Shown here one piece after another: positions 52,554 to 60,770 of a DNA stretch of 64,000 nucleotides. This stretch comes from Methylobacterium sp. Lineage in GTDB: Bacteria > Pseudomonadota > Alphaproteobacteria > Rhizobiales > Beijerinckiaceae. Made by a program: the position numbers and the translations under genes. The stretch is taken from the NCBI GenBank assembly GCA_020253445.1, contig JADCBP010000008.1, positions 200,119-264,118 of the forward strand. Direction: 5' to 3'. The notes beneath the pieces are model-generated. The model did not search any database and had not been told where the DNA came from. It was given only the letters and a program-made list of their open reading frames with translations. Every line of letters starts with the position of its first letter. The first letter of the stretch is position 1.

Positions 52554-53316
52554 CCCGATGCTTCAGGTGCGGAGCCTCACCAAGCGTTTCGGCGGCCTCA
52601 CCGCCGTCAGCGATGTGAGCTTCACCGTCGAAACCGGCTCCCTCACCGGGCTCATCGGCCCGAATGGCGCGGGCAAGACCACGGCCTTCACGATGATCTC
52701 CGGCTTTACCGTGCCGAGCGCGGGCGATGTGCTCTACGAGGGGCGCTCGATCCTCGGGCAGCCTCCGGAAGCCCTGGCGAAGCTCGGCCTCGCGCGCACT
52801 TTCCAGATCGTTCAGCCCTTCGCCGGGCTCAGCGTGCGCGAGAACATCGCGGTTGGCGCCTATCTCCGCCATCCCGCGCGTGGCGCCGCGATCGCCGAGG
52901 CGGATCGCGTGGCGGCGCTGGTTGGGCTCGCAAGCGAGGCGGACAAACCGGCCTCTGCGCTGACGGTGGCTGGGCGCAAGCGGCTCGAACTCGCCCGCGC
53001 CTTGGCGACGGGGCCGCGCCTGCTGCTGCTCGACGAGGTACTCGCGGGCCTCAACCCCAGCGAGATCCGCGATATCATCCCCGTGCTGCTGAAGGTGCGC
53101 TCGGCCGGCGTGACCATCCTCATGATCGAGCACGTGATGCAGGCGGTGATGTCGCTCTGCGAGCGCGTGATCGTGATTGCCGAGGGCAGGCTGATCGCCG
53201 AGGGCGCGCCGGCCGAGGTGGTGCGCGAGCCGCGCGTCATTGAGGCCTATCTCGGGAAGGGCGCGGCGGAGCGGCTTGCCCAGGGAGTTGCGACCGCTGG
53301 AGGCGCGCATGTCTGA
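52546..53316 (+). CDS. livG: ABC transporter ATPase (LivG type)
   Basis: 256 residues. Walker A GPNGAGKTT, LivG-typical RTFQIVQPFAGLSVREN, signature variant LTVAGRKRLELARAL (the usual LSGGQ or LSYGEQ is replaced) and Walker B LLLLDEVLAGLNPSE, with Val replacing the usual Pro after DE. The C-terminal IEAYLGKG is conserved. Overlaps livM and livF by 8 bp each. Confidence 0.92.
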   Translation: MADPMLQVRSLTKRFGGLTAVSDVSFTVETGSLTGLIGPNGAGKTTAFTMISGFTVPSAGDVLYEGRSILGQPPEALAKLGLARTFQIVQPFAGLSVRENIAVGAYLRHPARGAAIAEADRVAALVGLASEADKPASALTVAGRKRLELARALATGPRLLLLDEVLAGLNPSEIRDIIPVLLKVRSAGVTILMIEHVMQAVMSLCERVIVIAEGRLIAEGAPAEVVREPRVIEAYLGKGAAERLAQGVATAGGAHV

Positions 53317-53371
53317 CACCCGCATGTCTGAAGTGCGCATGTCTGACGCCCGCATGTCTGAAGTGCGCATG
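53306..53371 (+). repeat. 15-bp tandem repeat carrying five in-frame start codons
   Basis: CGCATGTCTGAxxxx units place ATG at 53309, 53324, 53339, 53354 and 53369, all in the livF frame, encoding MSDTR-MSEVR-MSDAR-MSEVR-MSN. The first copy overlaps the livG stop codon. Confidence 0.97.
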
Positions 53372-54082
53372 TCGAACGCGCTTCTCGAAGTCTCCGGCCT
53401 CGTTGCCGGCTATGGCGTCACGGATGTGCTGCGCGGGGTGGATCTCGGTGTGGCGCCCGGCGAGATCGTCGCGGTCCTCGGTTCAAACGGCGTGGGCAAA
53501 ACCACGCTGAACAAGGTGCTTTCCGGTCTCATCCGGCCGCGCGCGGGCAACATCCGCTTCGATGGCGCCGACATCACCCGCGCAACCCCCCGCGCGATCG
53601 TCGAGGCCGGGCTGATCCACGTGCCGGAAGGGCGGAAGATCTTCTCGAACCTCGACGTGCGCGACAACCTCGATATGGGCTGTTTCGCGCGGGGTCGCGC
53701 CCGGCGCGAAGCCAATCGCGAGCGCATCTACGCGATCTTCCCGCGCCTGAAGGAGCGCGAGAAGCAGCTCGCCGGCACGCTCTCGGGCGGTGAGCAGCAG
53801 ATGTTGGCCATCGGTCGCGGCCTGATGGCCGAGCCGCGCCTGCTGATCCTGGATGAGCCCTCGCTCGGTCTCTCGCCGCTGCTGGTGGAGGAGATGTTCG
53901 CACTGATCCGGCGTATCGCCAGCGAGGGCCTGGCGATCCTGCTCGTGGAGCAGAATGTCGTGCAGTCGCTGGCGCTCGCCAACCACGCCTCCGTGCTCGA
54001 AAATGGCCTCGTCGCGCTTGCCGGTCCGGCGGGGGACCTCGCGGCCGATCCCGGCCTTCAGAAGACCTATCTGGGATTGTGA
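53309..54082 (+). CDS. livF: ABC transporter ATPase (LivF type)
   Basis: 257 residues from the first ATG, 237 from the fifth. Walker A GSNGVGKTT, VPEGRKIFSNLDVRDNL, signature LSGGEQQ and Walker B LLILDEPSLGLSP are present. The family normally starts a few residues before LLEVSGL, that is at ATG 53369; the four extra MSxxR units are a local 15-bp expansion. The 8-bp overlap with livG (ATG 53309) suggests coupling. The stop overlaps the next gene's GTGA. Confidence 0.9.
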   Translation: MSDTRMSEVRMSDARMSEVRMSNALLEVSGLVAGYGVTDVLRGVDLGVAPGEIVAVLGSNGVGKTTLNKVLSGLIRPRAGNIRFDGADITRATPRAIVEAGLIHVPEGRKIFSNLDVRDNLDMGCFARGRARREANRERIYAIFPRLKEREKQLAGTLSGGEQQMLAIGRGLMAEPRLLILDEPSLGLSPLLVEEMFALIRRIASEGLAILLVEQNVVQSLALANHASVLENGLVALAGPAGDLAADPGLQKTYLGL

Positions 54083-54084
54083 CG

Positions 54085-54975
54085 ATGGTGAATTCAACGA
54101 TTCCGATTTCCTTGCGCGGCAGGCTCTCGGGGCCGGATATCGTCGTGGCTCCCGGTGTCTATGATGCTCTGACGGCGAGCCTTGCGGAAGCCGCCGGTTT
54201 TGACGCGCTCTATCTCTCCGGCGCGGCAATGGCCTATACGCGGCTCGGCGGACCCGATCTCGGGCTCGTCACGATGAGCGAGACGGCCGAGGCCATCCGC
54301 CTGATCCGCGAGCGGGTCAAAGCCCCGCTGATCGTCGATGGCGATACCGGCTACGGCAATGCGCTCAATGTCGAGCGGACCGTGCGCGCCTTCGAGCGCG
54401 CCGGCGCCAATGCCATCCAGATCGAGGATCAGACCTTTCCGAAGCGCTGCGGGCATCTCGCGGACAAATCGCTTGTCTCTCGGGAGGAAATGGCCGGAAA
54501 GATCCGCGCTGCCGCAGCCTCGCGCGGCTCGCAGGAATTTCTCATCATCGCCCGCACGGATGCGGTGGCGGTAGAAGGGCTCGATGCCGCGCTCACCCGC
54601 GCCGATGCCTATCTCGAGGCCGGGGCGGACCTGCTTTTCGTGGAGGCACCGCGCGATCACGCCATGCTTTCGACCATCACGGCGCAGCTGGGCAATCGCG
54701 CGCCATTGATGGCGAACATGGTCGAGGGTGGCCTCACCCCCATGCTTGATGCGCGCGAATTGCAGGCACTCGGCTACCGGCTCGTCATTTTTCCCGGCGG
54801 CATCGTGCGCGCCGTGGCGAAGACCGCCGAGGCCTATTACGCCTCGCTGGCCGCGCATGGCACGAACGCGCCGTTCCGGGATCGAATGTTCGATTTCAAC
54901 GAGCTGAACCAGAGGATGGGCACGGTGGAAGCACTCCGGCGCGCCGCCGCCTATGACCGGGAGGAAGGTCGGTGA
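54085..54975 (+). CDS. Isocitrate lyase/PEP mutase family lyase
   Basis: 296 residues, TIM barrel. DGDTGYGN (85-92) binds Mg, and KRCGH at 120-124 is the isocitrate-lyase-type catalytic signature, so a C-C lyase on a 2-hydroxy di- or tricarboxylate is expected rather than a mutase. Close relatives cleave 2-methylisocitrate, 2,3-dimethylmalate or oxaloacetate. Beside a LeuCD-like hydro-lyase a hydrate-then-cleave sequence is plausible. GTG at 54079 is an alternative, coupled start. Confidence 0.88.
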   Translation: MVNSTIPISLRGRLSGPDIVVAPGVYDALTASLAEAAGFDALYLSGAAMAYTRLGGPDLGLVTMSETAEAIRLIRERVKAPLIVDGDTGYGNALNVERTVRAFERAGANAIQIEDQTFPKRCGHLADKSLVSREEMAGKIRAAAASRGSQEFLIIARTDAVAVEGLDAALTRADAYLEAGADLLFVEAPRDHAMLSTITAQLGNRAPLMANMVEGGLTPMLDARELQALGYRLVIFPGGIVRAVAKTAEAYYASLAAHGTNAPFRDRMFDFNELNQRMGTVEALRRAAAYDREEGR

Positions 54976-56648
54976 CACGCCCGGATGCCGTGACGCTCGC
55001 GGTTCTGCGCGGCCGCCTCGAACAGATTGCCGACGAGATGGATGCCACGCTCTATCGCTCGGCCTTCAACCCGATCATCGCGGAGGCGCGCGATGCCTGC
55101 CATGGCCTCTACCATGCCGAGACAGGCGAAACGCTGGTGCAGGGCACCAAGGGCCTGCCGATTTTCGTAGGCGCCATGGCCTTTGCCGTGCGCGCGGTGA
55201 TCGCCAAGGTCAAGGATGAGGGCGGGCTCGAACCGGGCGACACCTTCCTCTTCAATGATCCTTACGATGGCGGCACGCATCTCAACGATTTCCGCCTCGT
55301 GCGGCCCATCTTCCGGCAGGGGAAGCTCTTCTGCTGGCTCGCGAGCGTGGGCCATTGGCTCGATATCGGCGGCAATGTGCCGGGCGGCTTCAATGCCCGC
55401 GCGACCGAGAGCCACCAGGAAGGCGTGCGCATTCCACCGGTGAAGTTTATCGCAAGGGGCGTGATGAACCGCGATATCCTGAGCATTCTCTCGGCCAATA
55501 GCCGTTTGCCGCAATCGAATTTCGGCGATCTCAACGGGCAGTTGAACGCGCTCGACCTTGGCGAGCGCCGCCTTGACGGCCTGCTGGATGAAGCGGGCGA
55601 AGACACGGTCGCCGCCGCGCTCGATGCCTTCTCGGAGGGGGCGGATGCGCTGATGCGCGCGGCCATCGCAGCCTTGCCCGATGGCACTTATCGCTTCGAT
55701 GACATCCTCGACAATGATGGCATCACCGATGAGCCTCTGGCCATCGCGCTCGATCTCACGGTTTCCGGCGAGACGATGAGGCTCGATTTCTCGCGATCCT
55801 CGCCGCCTTGCGCGGGGCCGCTGAACATCGCTTATTCCACGGCGGTCGCAAGCTGTTACGTGGCGCTGAAGCACCTTTTCCCGGAGGTGCCCTCCAATGC
55901 CGGCTGCCTCCGGCCCATCACCTTCGTGATCCCCGAGACGACGCTTCTCGGCGTGAAGGCGCCAAAGCCCGTGGGCGGCTATACCGAGACGATCCTGCGC
56001 GTGATCGGCGTGATCTTCGGCGCGATCGGGCAGGCAGATCCGTCCCGCGCGCTGGCCGGGCCTTTCGGAACCATCAACGCGCTCTCGATCGCCGGGAAGC
56101 GTCCCGATGGCTCGCCTTTCGTGATGTTCTCGTTCTTCGGCGGCGGGCTCGGCGCGTCGCCCGCGGGCGACGGACTCTCGCACGCGAACAACCCGATTTC
56201 GACGGCCACCATGCCGCCGGCGGAAATCCTCGAGGCGAGCAACCCGGTGATGGTCACGCGCTGGGCCCTGCGGCCGGATTCCGCAGGCGCCGGCGCACAT
56301 CGCGGCGGGCTCGGCGCGATCTATGAATTCGAGGCGCTGACGGATGCTGAAGTGTTTCTTCTCGGCGAGCGCGGCAAGGGTGCACCCTTCGGGCTTCGGG
56401 GCGGAAAGCCCGCAGCGCTGAACCGCTTTTTCTGGCAGACGGAAGACGGGGGCGAAGCCTCCCCGCCGCTCGCCTCGAAGGTCACCGGCGTGAAGCTGAA
56501 ACCGGGCATGCGCGTGCGGCTTGAAACGCCGGGTGGCGGCGGTTTCGGCGATCCCGCACGCCGCGATGAGGCCAGCCTCGCGCGCGATCTCGCGGAAGGC
56601 TACGTCACCCCTCAGGGTGCCGCGCGCGATTACGGGAAGGTGGCTTGA
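54972..56648 (+). CDS. Hydantoinase B / 5-oxoprolinase-type subunit
   Basis: 558 residues, HyuB family. Characteristic parts are VLRGRLEQIADEMDATLYRSAFNPIIAEARDACHGLYHAETGETLVQGTKGLPIFVG, FLFNDPYDGGTHLNDFRLVRPIF, and VRLETPGGGGFGDPARRD near the end. With HyuA it hydrolyses a cyclic amide (hydantoin, N-methylhydantoin, 5-oxoproline type) using ATP. GTG start within the preceding stop (GTGA); overlaps hyuA by one base. Confidence 0.93.
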   Translation: MTRPDAVTLAVLRGRLEQIADEMDATLYRSAFNPIIAEARDACHGLYHAETGETLVQGTKGLPIFVGAMAFAVRAVIAKVKDEGGLEPGDTFLFNDPYDGGTHLNDFRLVRPIFRQGKLFCWLASVGHWLDIGGNVPGGFNARATESHQEGVRIPPVKFIARGVMNRDILSILSANSRLPQSNFGDLNGQLNALDLGERRLDGLLDEAGEDTVAAALDAFSEGADALMRAAIAALPDGTYRFDDILDNDGITDEPLAIALDLTVSGETMRLDFSRSSPPCAGPLNIAYSTAVASCYVALKHLFPEVPSNAGCLRPITFVIPETTLLGVKAPKPVGGYTETILRVIGVIFGAIGQADPSRALAGPFGTINALSIAGKRPDGSPFVMFSFFGGGLGASPAGDGLSHANNPISTATMPPAEILEASNPVMVTRWALRPDSAGAGAHRGGLGAIYEFEALTDAEVFLLGERGKGAPFGLRGGKPAALNRFFWQTEDGGEASPPLASKVTGVKLKPGMRVRLETPGGGGFGDPARRDEASLARDLAEGYVTPQGAARDYGKVA

Positions 56649-58708
56649 TGGGTGATTCCCGCATGGAAAAGGGGCGCGTGGTGGGTGTCGATGTCGGCGG
56701 CACCTTCACCGATCTCTTCCTGATGGATGGCGCGACGGGCGAGTTCCGCACCGCGAAGGTGCCGTCCAATCGCGGCGACGAGGCGGTGGGATTCCTCAAC
56801 GGTCTCCGGGTTTTCGGCGCGGTTGCCGATCTCGGCTCCATCGTGCATGGCACGACCGTGGGCACCAATGCGCTGCTGGAGCGCAGGATCGCGCGCGTCG
56901 GTCTCATCACCACCGAAGGCTTCCGCGACGTGCTCGAGATGCGCCGCCGCGACCGACCGAAAACCTGGGGCCTGACCGGCGATTTCACGCCGGTCATCCC
57001 GCGCCACATGCGCCGCGAAGCGAGGGAGCGCGTGCTTTCCGATGGCTCGATCCGCCACGCGGTGAACCCCTCGGAAGTGCGCGCGCTGGGCGAGGCCCTG
57101 CTGGCCGATGGCGCGGAGGCGCTCGCCGTTGTTTTCATCAACGCTTACGCCAATGCCGCCAATGAGAAGGCGGCACTCGCCGCGCTTGCCGGTCTTCTCC
57201 CGCCGGACCGGCTTGCGGCCTCGCATGAAATCCTGCCGGAGATCCGCGAATTCGAACGCACCTCCACCACCGCGCTGAATGCCTGCCTCCAGCCGGTTGT
57301 CGGCAGCTATCTCGCCAAGCTGGAAGCGGCCCTGGCGGGTGAAGCCTTCGCCGGGCGCTTCCACATCGTGCAATCCAATGGTGGCGTCATGTCCACCGAA
57401 ACCGCGCGGCGTTTCCCCGTGCGCACGGCCCTCTCCGGCCCGGCGGCCGGGGTGATCGCGGCGGCGGCGATTGCCGCGGCGGCTGGGATGCCGGATGTCA
57501 TCACCGGCGATCTCGGCGGCACATCCTTCGATGTGAGCCTCGTGCTGGGCGGGCGCGCCGAACTCGCGGCGCAGACCACGATCGATTTCGGCATGGTCAT
57601 CCGCAACCCGATGATCGAGATCACGACCATCGGCGCGGGCGGCGGCTCCATCGCGGCGGTTGATGCGGGCGGCATGCTGCGCGTGGGGCCGGAAAGCGCG
57701 GGCTCGCGGCCTGGCCCCGTGGCCTATGGCGCGGGGAACATGCGCCCCACGCTCACCGATGCCAACATCGTCCTCGGGCGCATCAATGCCGAAAAGCCGA
57801 TCGGCGGCGCGCTGAAAAGGCTGGATCGCGAGGCGGCTCGCGCGGCGATCGGCAGGGAAATCGGCGATCCCCTCGGGTTGTCACCGGAAGCGGCGGCGGA
57901 GGCGATCCTGCGTGTCGCGAATGCGCGCATGGCCGGCGCGATCCGGCTCGTCTCCATCGAGCGCGGGCATGATCCGGGCCGGTTCGCGCTGGTGCCCTTC
58001 GGCGGCGGGGGGGCCTTGCATGCCGGCGCCTTGCTGAAGGAGGTTGGGCTCAAGGCCGCGCTCGTGCCGCGTTTTCCGGGCGTGACCTCGGCCTTGGGAT
58101 GCGTGATCGCGGATATCCGCCACGATCAGGTGCAGACGTTCAATCTCGCCCTGAAGGGGCTGGATTGCGGCGCGCTTTCTGCCCGCATGGCCAGCGAGGC
58201 GGAGGCCGCGCGGAATGTGGTGGAGCGCGCGGGCCTGCCCATCGAGGGCGTGGAAATCCGCTTCGAGTTTGACATGCACTATCTCGGGCAGACGCATACG
58301 GTGGCGGTGCCGTTCAAGGTTGCCCCGGCTCAAACCTTCACCGAAGAGGATGTGCGGCAGTCTTTCGAGGCCGCCTACAGCCAGGCCTTCAGCCGGTTGC
58401 TGCCGGGCATCGGCGTGAAGATCGTCAACCTGCGGACCACGGCCATCGGCAAGCGCCCGGCCTTCGATCTCGCGATGCTCGCGCCGAAGGCCGGCGGCAC
58501 GCTGGAGGCCGCGCGCAGGGGCGAGCGCGACGTGTGGTTTGACGGCGCCTTCCACGCGACACCGATCCTTGCACGCCTCGACCTTCCGGCGGATGCACGC
58601 ATTGCCGGCCCCGCGATCCTCGAACAGCCGGATGCGACCATCGTGGTCGATCCCGGTCTGGTCGCGCGGGTCGATTCCCTCGGCAACATCCTCCTCGAGA
58701 GGGCGTGA
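56648..58708 (+). CDS. Hydantoinase A / 5-oxoprolinase-type ATP-dependent subunit
   Basis: 686 residues. N-terminal GVDVGGTFTDLFLMD phosphate-binding motif, HGTTVGTNALLERR, GPAAGVIAAAAIA, ITGDLGGTSFDVSLV, IGAGGGSIAAVDAGGMLRVGPESAGSRPGPVAYG and VPFGGGGALHAGAL are HyuA hallmarks of the actin-like ATPase fold. Works with the adjacent HyuB. HyuB precedes HyuA here. GTG or TTG upstream are alternatives to ATG 56648. Confidence 0.94.
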   Translation: MGDSRMEKGRVVGVDVGGTFTDLFLMDGATGEFRTAKVPSNRGDEAVGFLNGLRVFGAVADLGSIVHGTTVGTNALLERRIARVGLITTEGFRDVLEMRRRDRPKTWGLTGDFTPVIPRHMRREARERVLSDGSIRHAVNPSEVRALGEALLADGAEALAVVFINAYANAANEKAALAALAGLLPPDRLAASHEILPEIREFERTSTTALNACLQPVVGSYLAKLEAALAGEAFAGRFHIVQSNGGVMSTETARRFPVRTALSGPAAGVIAAAAIAAAAGMPDVITGDLGGTSFDVSLVLGGRAELAAQTTIDFGMVIRNPMIEITTIGAGGGSIAAVDAGGMLRVGPESAGSRPGPVAYGAGNMRPTLTDANIVLGRINAEKPIGGALKRLDREAARAAIGREIGDPLGLSPEAAAEAILRVANARMAGAIRLVSIERGHDPGRFALVPFGGGGALHAGALLKEVGLKAALVPRFPGVTSALGCVIADIRHDQVQTFNLALKGLDCGALSARMASEAEAARNVVERAGLPIEGVEIRFEFDMHYLGQTHTVAVPFKVAPAQTFTEEDVRQSFEAAYSQAFSRLLPGIGVKIVNLRTTAIGKRPAFDLAMLAPKAGGTLEAARRGERDVWFDGAFHATPILARLDLPADARIAGPAILEQPDATIVVDPGLVARVDSLGNILLERA

Positions 58709-58722
58709 CTGGAGAAGGCGTG

Positions 58723-59331
58723 ATGGCCGAAACCCCGGATTGGTCGAAGACCGCGATCCTGCTGGTCGACCTGCAGAATGATTTCATCCATCCCGATGGC
58801 GCCTATGCGCGGGGCGGGCAGGGCGCGGCGGAAATCGCCGCGCTTCCCGCGCGCCTTCAGCCGCTGGTGGCGAAGGCGCGCGCGAAGGGCGTTCCGATCC
58901 TCGCGACGCTTTTCACGCTCGTGCCGGGGCGGGGCGGGGAACCGTTGATCTCGCCGCATCTGAAGGCGTTGCGGCCCTTCCTGAAGCGTGGCGATTTCGC
59001 GCCGGGAAGCTGGGGGCAGGCGGTGGTGGATGAACTCCAGCCCATCGACATGAGCGTCGAGAAGATCGCCTATTCCGCCTTCTACATGACGCGTCTGGAA
59101 TGGCTCTTGCGCAAGACCGGCATCGAGCATCTCGTGGTCGGCGGCATCGTCACGAATGGCGGGGTCGCCTCCAGCGTGCGCGATGCGCATGTGCGCGATC
59201 TCGGCGTGACGGTGCTGCGCGATGGCTCCGCGGCCTTCTCGCCGGCGATCCACGACGAGGCCATCGCCGGGCTGAAGCCCGTGGCGCGCATCCGCACGAT
59301 CTCGGAGGTGATGGTGGAGATGGGGGCATGA
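58723..59331 (+). CDS. Isochorismatase-fold protein lacking the catalytic cysteine
   Basis: 202 residues, Rossmann-like cysteine-hydrolase fold. Asp16 (LLVDLQNDF) and Lys114 (VEKIAYSAF) are conserved, but the nucleophile loop reads TNGGV (144-148), with Gly147 where amidases such as N-carbamoylsarcosine amidohydrolase have Cys. Cys-less members include true isochorismatases, which hydrolyse vinyl ethers. An amidase role downstream of HyuAB is therefore doubtful despite the attractive context. GTG at 58705 is an alternative start overlapping hyuA. Confidence 0.85.
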   Translation: MAETPDWSKTAILLVDLQNDFIHPDGAYARGGQGAAEIAALPARLQPLVAKARAKGVPILATLFTLVPGRGGEPLISPHLKALRPFLKRGDFAPGSWGQAVVDELQPIDMSVEKIAYSAFYMTRLEWLLRKTGIEHLVVGGIVTNGGVASSVRDAHVRDLGVTVLRDGSAAFSPAIHDEAIAGLKPVARIRTISEVMVEMGA

Positions 59332-60731
59332 CCCGCATCTCGGCTCCGCCCGCCGCTTTCGATCTCGAGACGCGTCTGGTGATCATCGGCGCGGGCGCGG
59401 CAGGGCTCGTCGCGGCGCTTGTGGCGGCTGAAGCGGGGCTCGAACCTCTGGTCATCGAGCGCGATGCGGTTCCCTCAGGCTCCACGGCGCTTTCCGCAGG
59501 GCTGATCCCGGCGCCGGGCACGCGCTGGCAGCGCGAGGCCGGCATCGCGGATAGTCCGGAACTCTTTGCCCGGGACATCCAGGCCAAGGCCAAGGGCAAG
59601 GCCGAACCGATTCTGGTCGAGGCCGTCGCGCGCGCGATCGGCCCGCGGCTCGAATGGCTGGCGGAGAAGCATGGCCTTGCCTTCTCCGTCATCGAGAATT
59701 TCCGCTATCCCGGCCACAGCGCGGCGCGGATGCACGGCCTTGCCTCCCGTTCCGGCCGCGAACTCGTCGATCGCCTCCGTCACGCGGCGGAGGAAGCGGG
59801 CATCGCGATCCTTACCCAAGCGCGGGCCGAGACGCTGCATGTGGATGCGGCCGGGCGGCCGGTGGGCGTGACGATCACCCGGCCCGATGGCACGCGCGAG
59901 AGCGTCGGCGCGGAGGCGATCCTGCTCGCCTGCAACGGCTATGGCGGCAATCCCGCGCTCGTGGCAAAGCTCATCCCCTCGCTCGCGGGCGCGCTCTATT
60001 TCGGCCATCCCGGCAATCAGGGGGATGCTTTGCTCTGGGGCGAGGCGCTGGGCGCGGCAACACGTGATCTTTCGGGCCATCAAGGGCATGGCTCCGTGGC
60101 GCATCCCCATGGCATCCTGATCACCTGGGCCACGATCACCGAAGGTGGCGTGCAGGTCAATCGCGATGGCCAACGCTTTTCGAACGAAGCCGAGGGCTAT
60201 TCCGAGCAGGCTGCGCGCGTCGCGGGTCAGCCCGGCGGCGCGGCTTATTCGATTTTCGACGTCCGTATCGCGGGGGTAGCCCGGCAATTCGAGGATTTCC
60301 GCCTCGCCGAGGCCCAAGGCGCGCTGGTTTCGGCGGGGAGCTGGCTTGAACTGGCGGGCAAGCTCGGCCTTGATGCCGCGGCGCTCGAAGCGACCATGGC
60401 CGAGGTGGACGCCCTCAAGGTCGCCGGGGGATGCGACATGTTCGGGCGCGATTTCGCAGGTGTTCCGAGGCTCACGGCGCCCTTCTGCGCCGTGCGGGTG
60501 GAAGGCGCGCTCTTCCACACCCAGGGTGGACTGGCTGTGAATGCCGAGGCGCAGGTGCTTCACGAGAATGGCCCGGCCATTCCCGGCCTTTACGCGGCGG
60601 GCGGGGCGGCCTGCGGCGTTTCCGGCCCGGAAGCCTCGGGTTACCTCTCCGGCAATGGCCTGCTCACGGCGGTCGCGCTTGGCGGGATCGCGGGCGAGGC
60701 GATCGCGCGGATGCGAAAACAAGAAGAGTGA
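59328..60731 (+). CDS. FAD-dependent oxidoreductase, fumarate reductase/succinate dehydrogenase flavoprotein type
   Basis: 467 residues, FAD_binding_2 family. GAGAAG at 21-26, SGSTALSAGLIPAPGT after the dinucleotide fold, ACNGYGGN, HPGNQGDALLWGEALGA, and the C-terminal GLYAAGGAACGVSGPEASGYLSGNGLLTAVALG close the FAD site. Relatives reduce C=C bonds or dehydrogenate (3-ketosteroid, fumarate, tricarballylate). ATG overlaps the preceding stop (ATGA). Its last residues and stop codon are encoded by dispersed repeat copy B. Confidence 0.88.
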   Translation: MTRISAPPAAFDLETRLVIIGAGAAGLVAALVAAEAGLEPLVIERDAVPSGSTALSAGLIPAPGTRWQREAGIADSPELFARDIQAKAKGKAEPILVEAVARAIGPRLEWLAEKHGLAFSVIENFRYPGHSAARMHGLASRSGRELVDRLRHAAEEAGIAILTQARAETLHVDAAGRPVGVTITRPDGTRESVGAEAILLACNGYGGNPALVAKLIPSLAGALYFGHPGNQGDALLWGEALGAATRDLSGHQGHGSVAHPHGILITWATITEGGVQVNRDGQRFSNEAEGYSEQAARVAGQPGGAAYSIFDVRIAGVARQFEDFRLAEAQGALVSAGSWLELAGKLGLDAAALEATMAEVDALKVAGGCDMFGRDFAGVPRLTAPFCAVRVEGALFHTQGGLAVNAEAQVLHENGPAIPGLYAAGGAACGVSGPEASGYLSGNGLLTAVALGGIAGEAIARMRKQEE

Positions 60732-60770
60732 GCGCCAGATCTCAGTCTGTCAGATCGGTTTTTGCTCTAG
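60708..60770 (+). repeat. Dispersed intergenic repeat, copy B (right half)
   Basis: 60708-60735 is identical over 28 bases to the reverse complement of 43491-43518. The similarity continues through CAGATCGGTTT at 60751-60761, and the copy ends near CTCTAG. It begins inside the flavoprotein gene and runs to the convergent glycosyltransferase stop. Confidence 0.9.

Noticed and set aside
58723..59331. N-carbamoylsarcosine amidohydrolase of a creatinine/N-methylhydantoin pathway
   Set aside because: Attractive next to HyuAB, but the nucleophilic Cys is replaced by Gly, so the assignment was not adopted.
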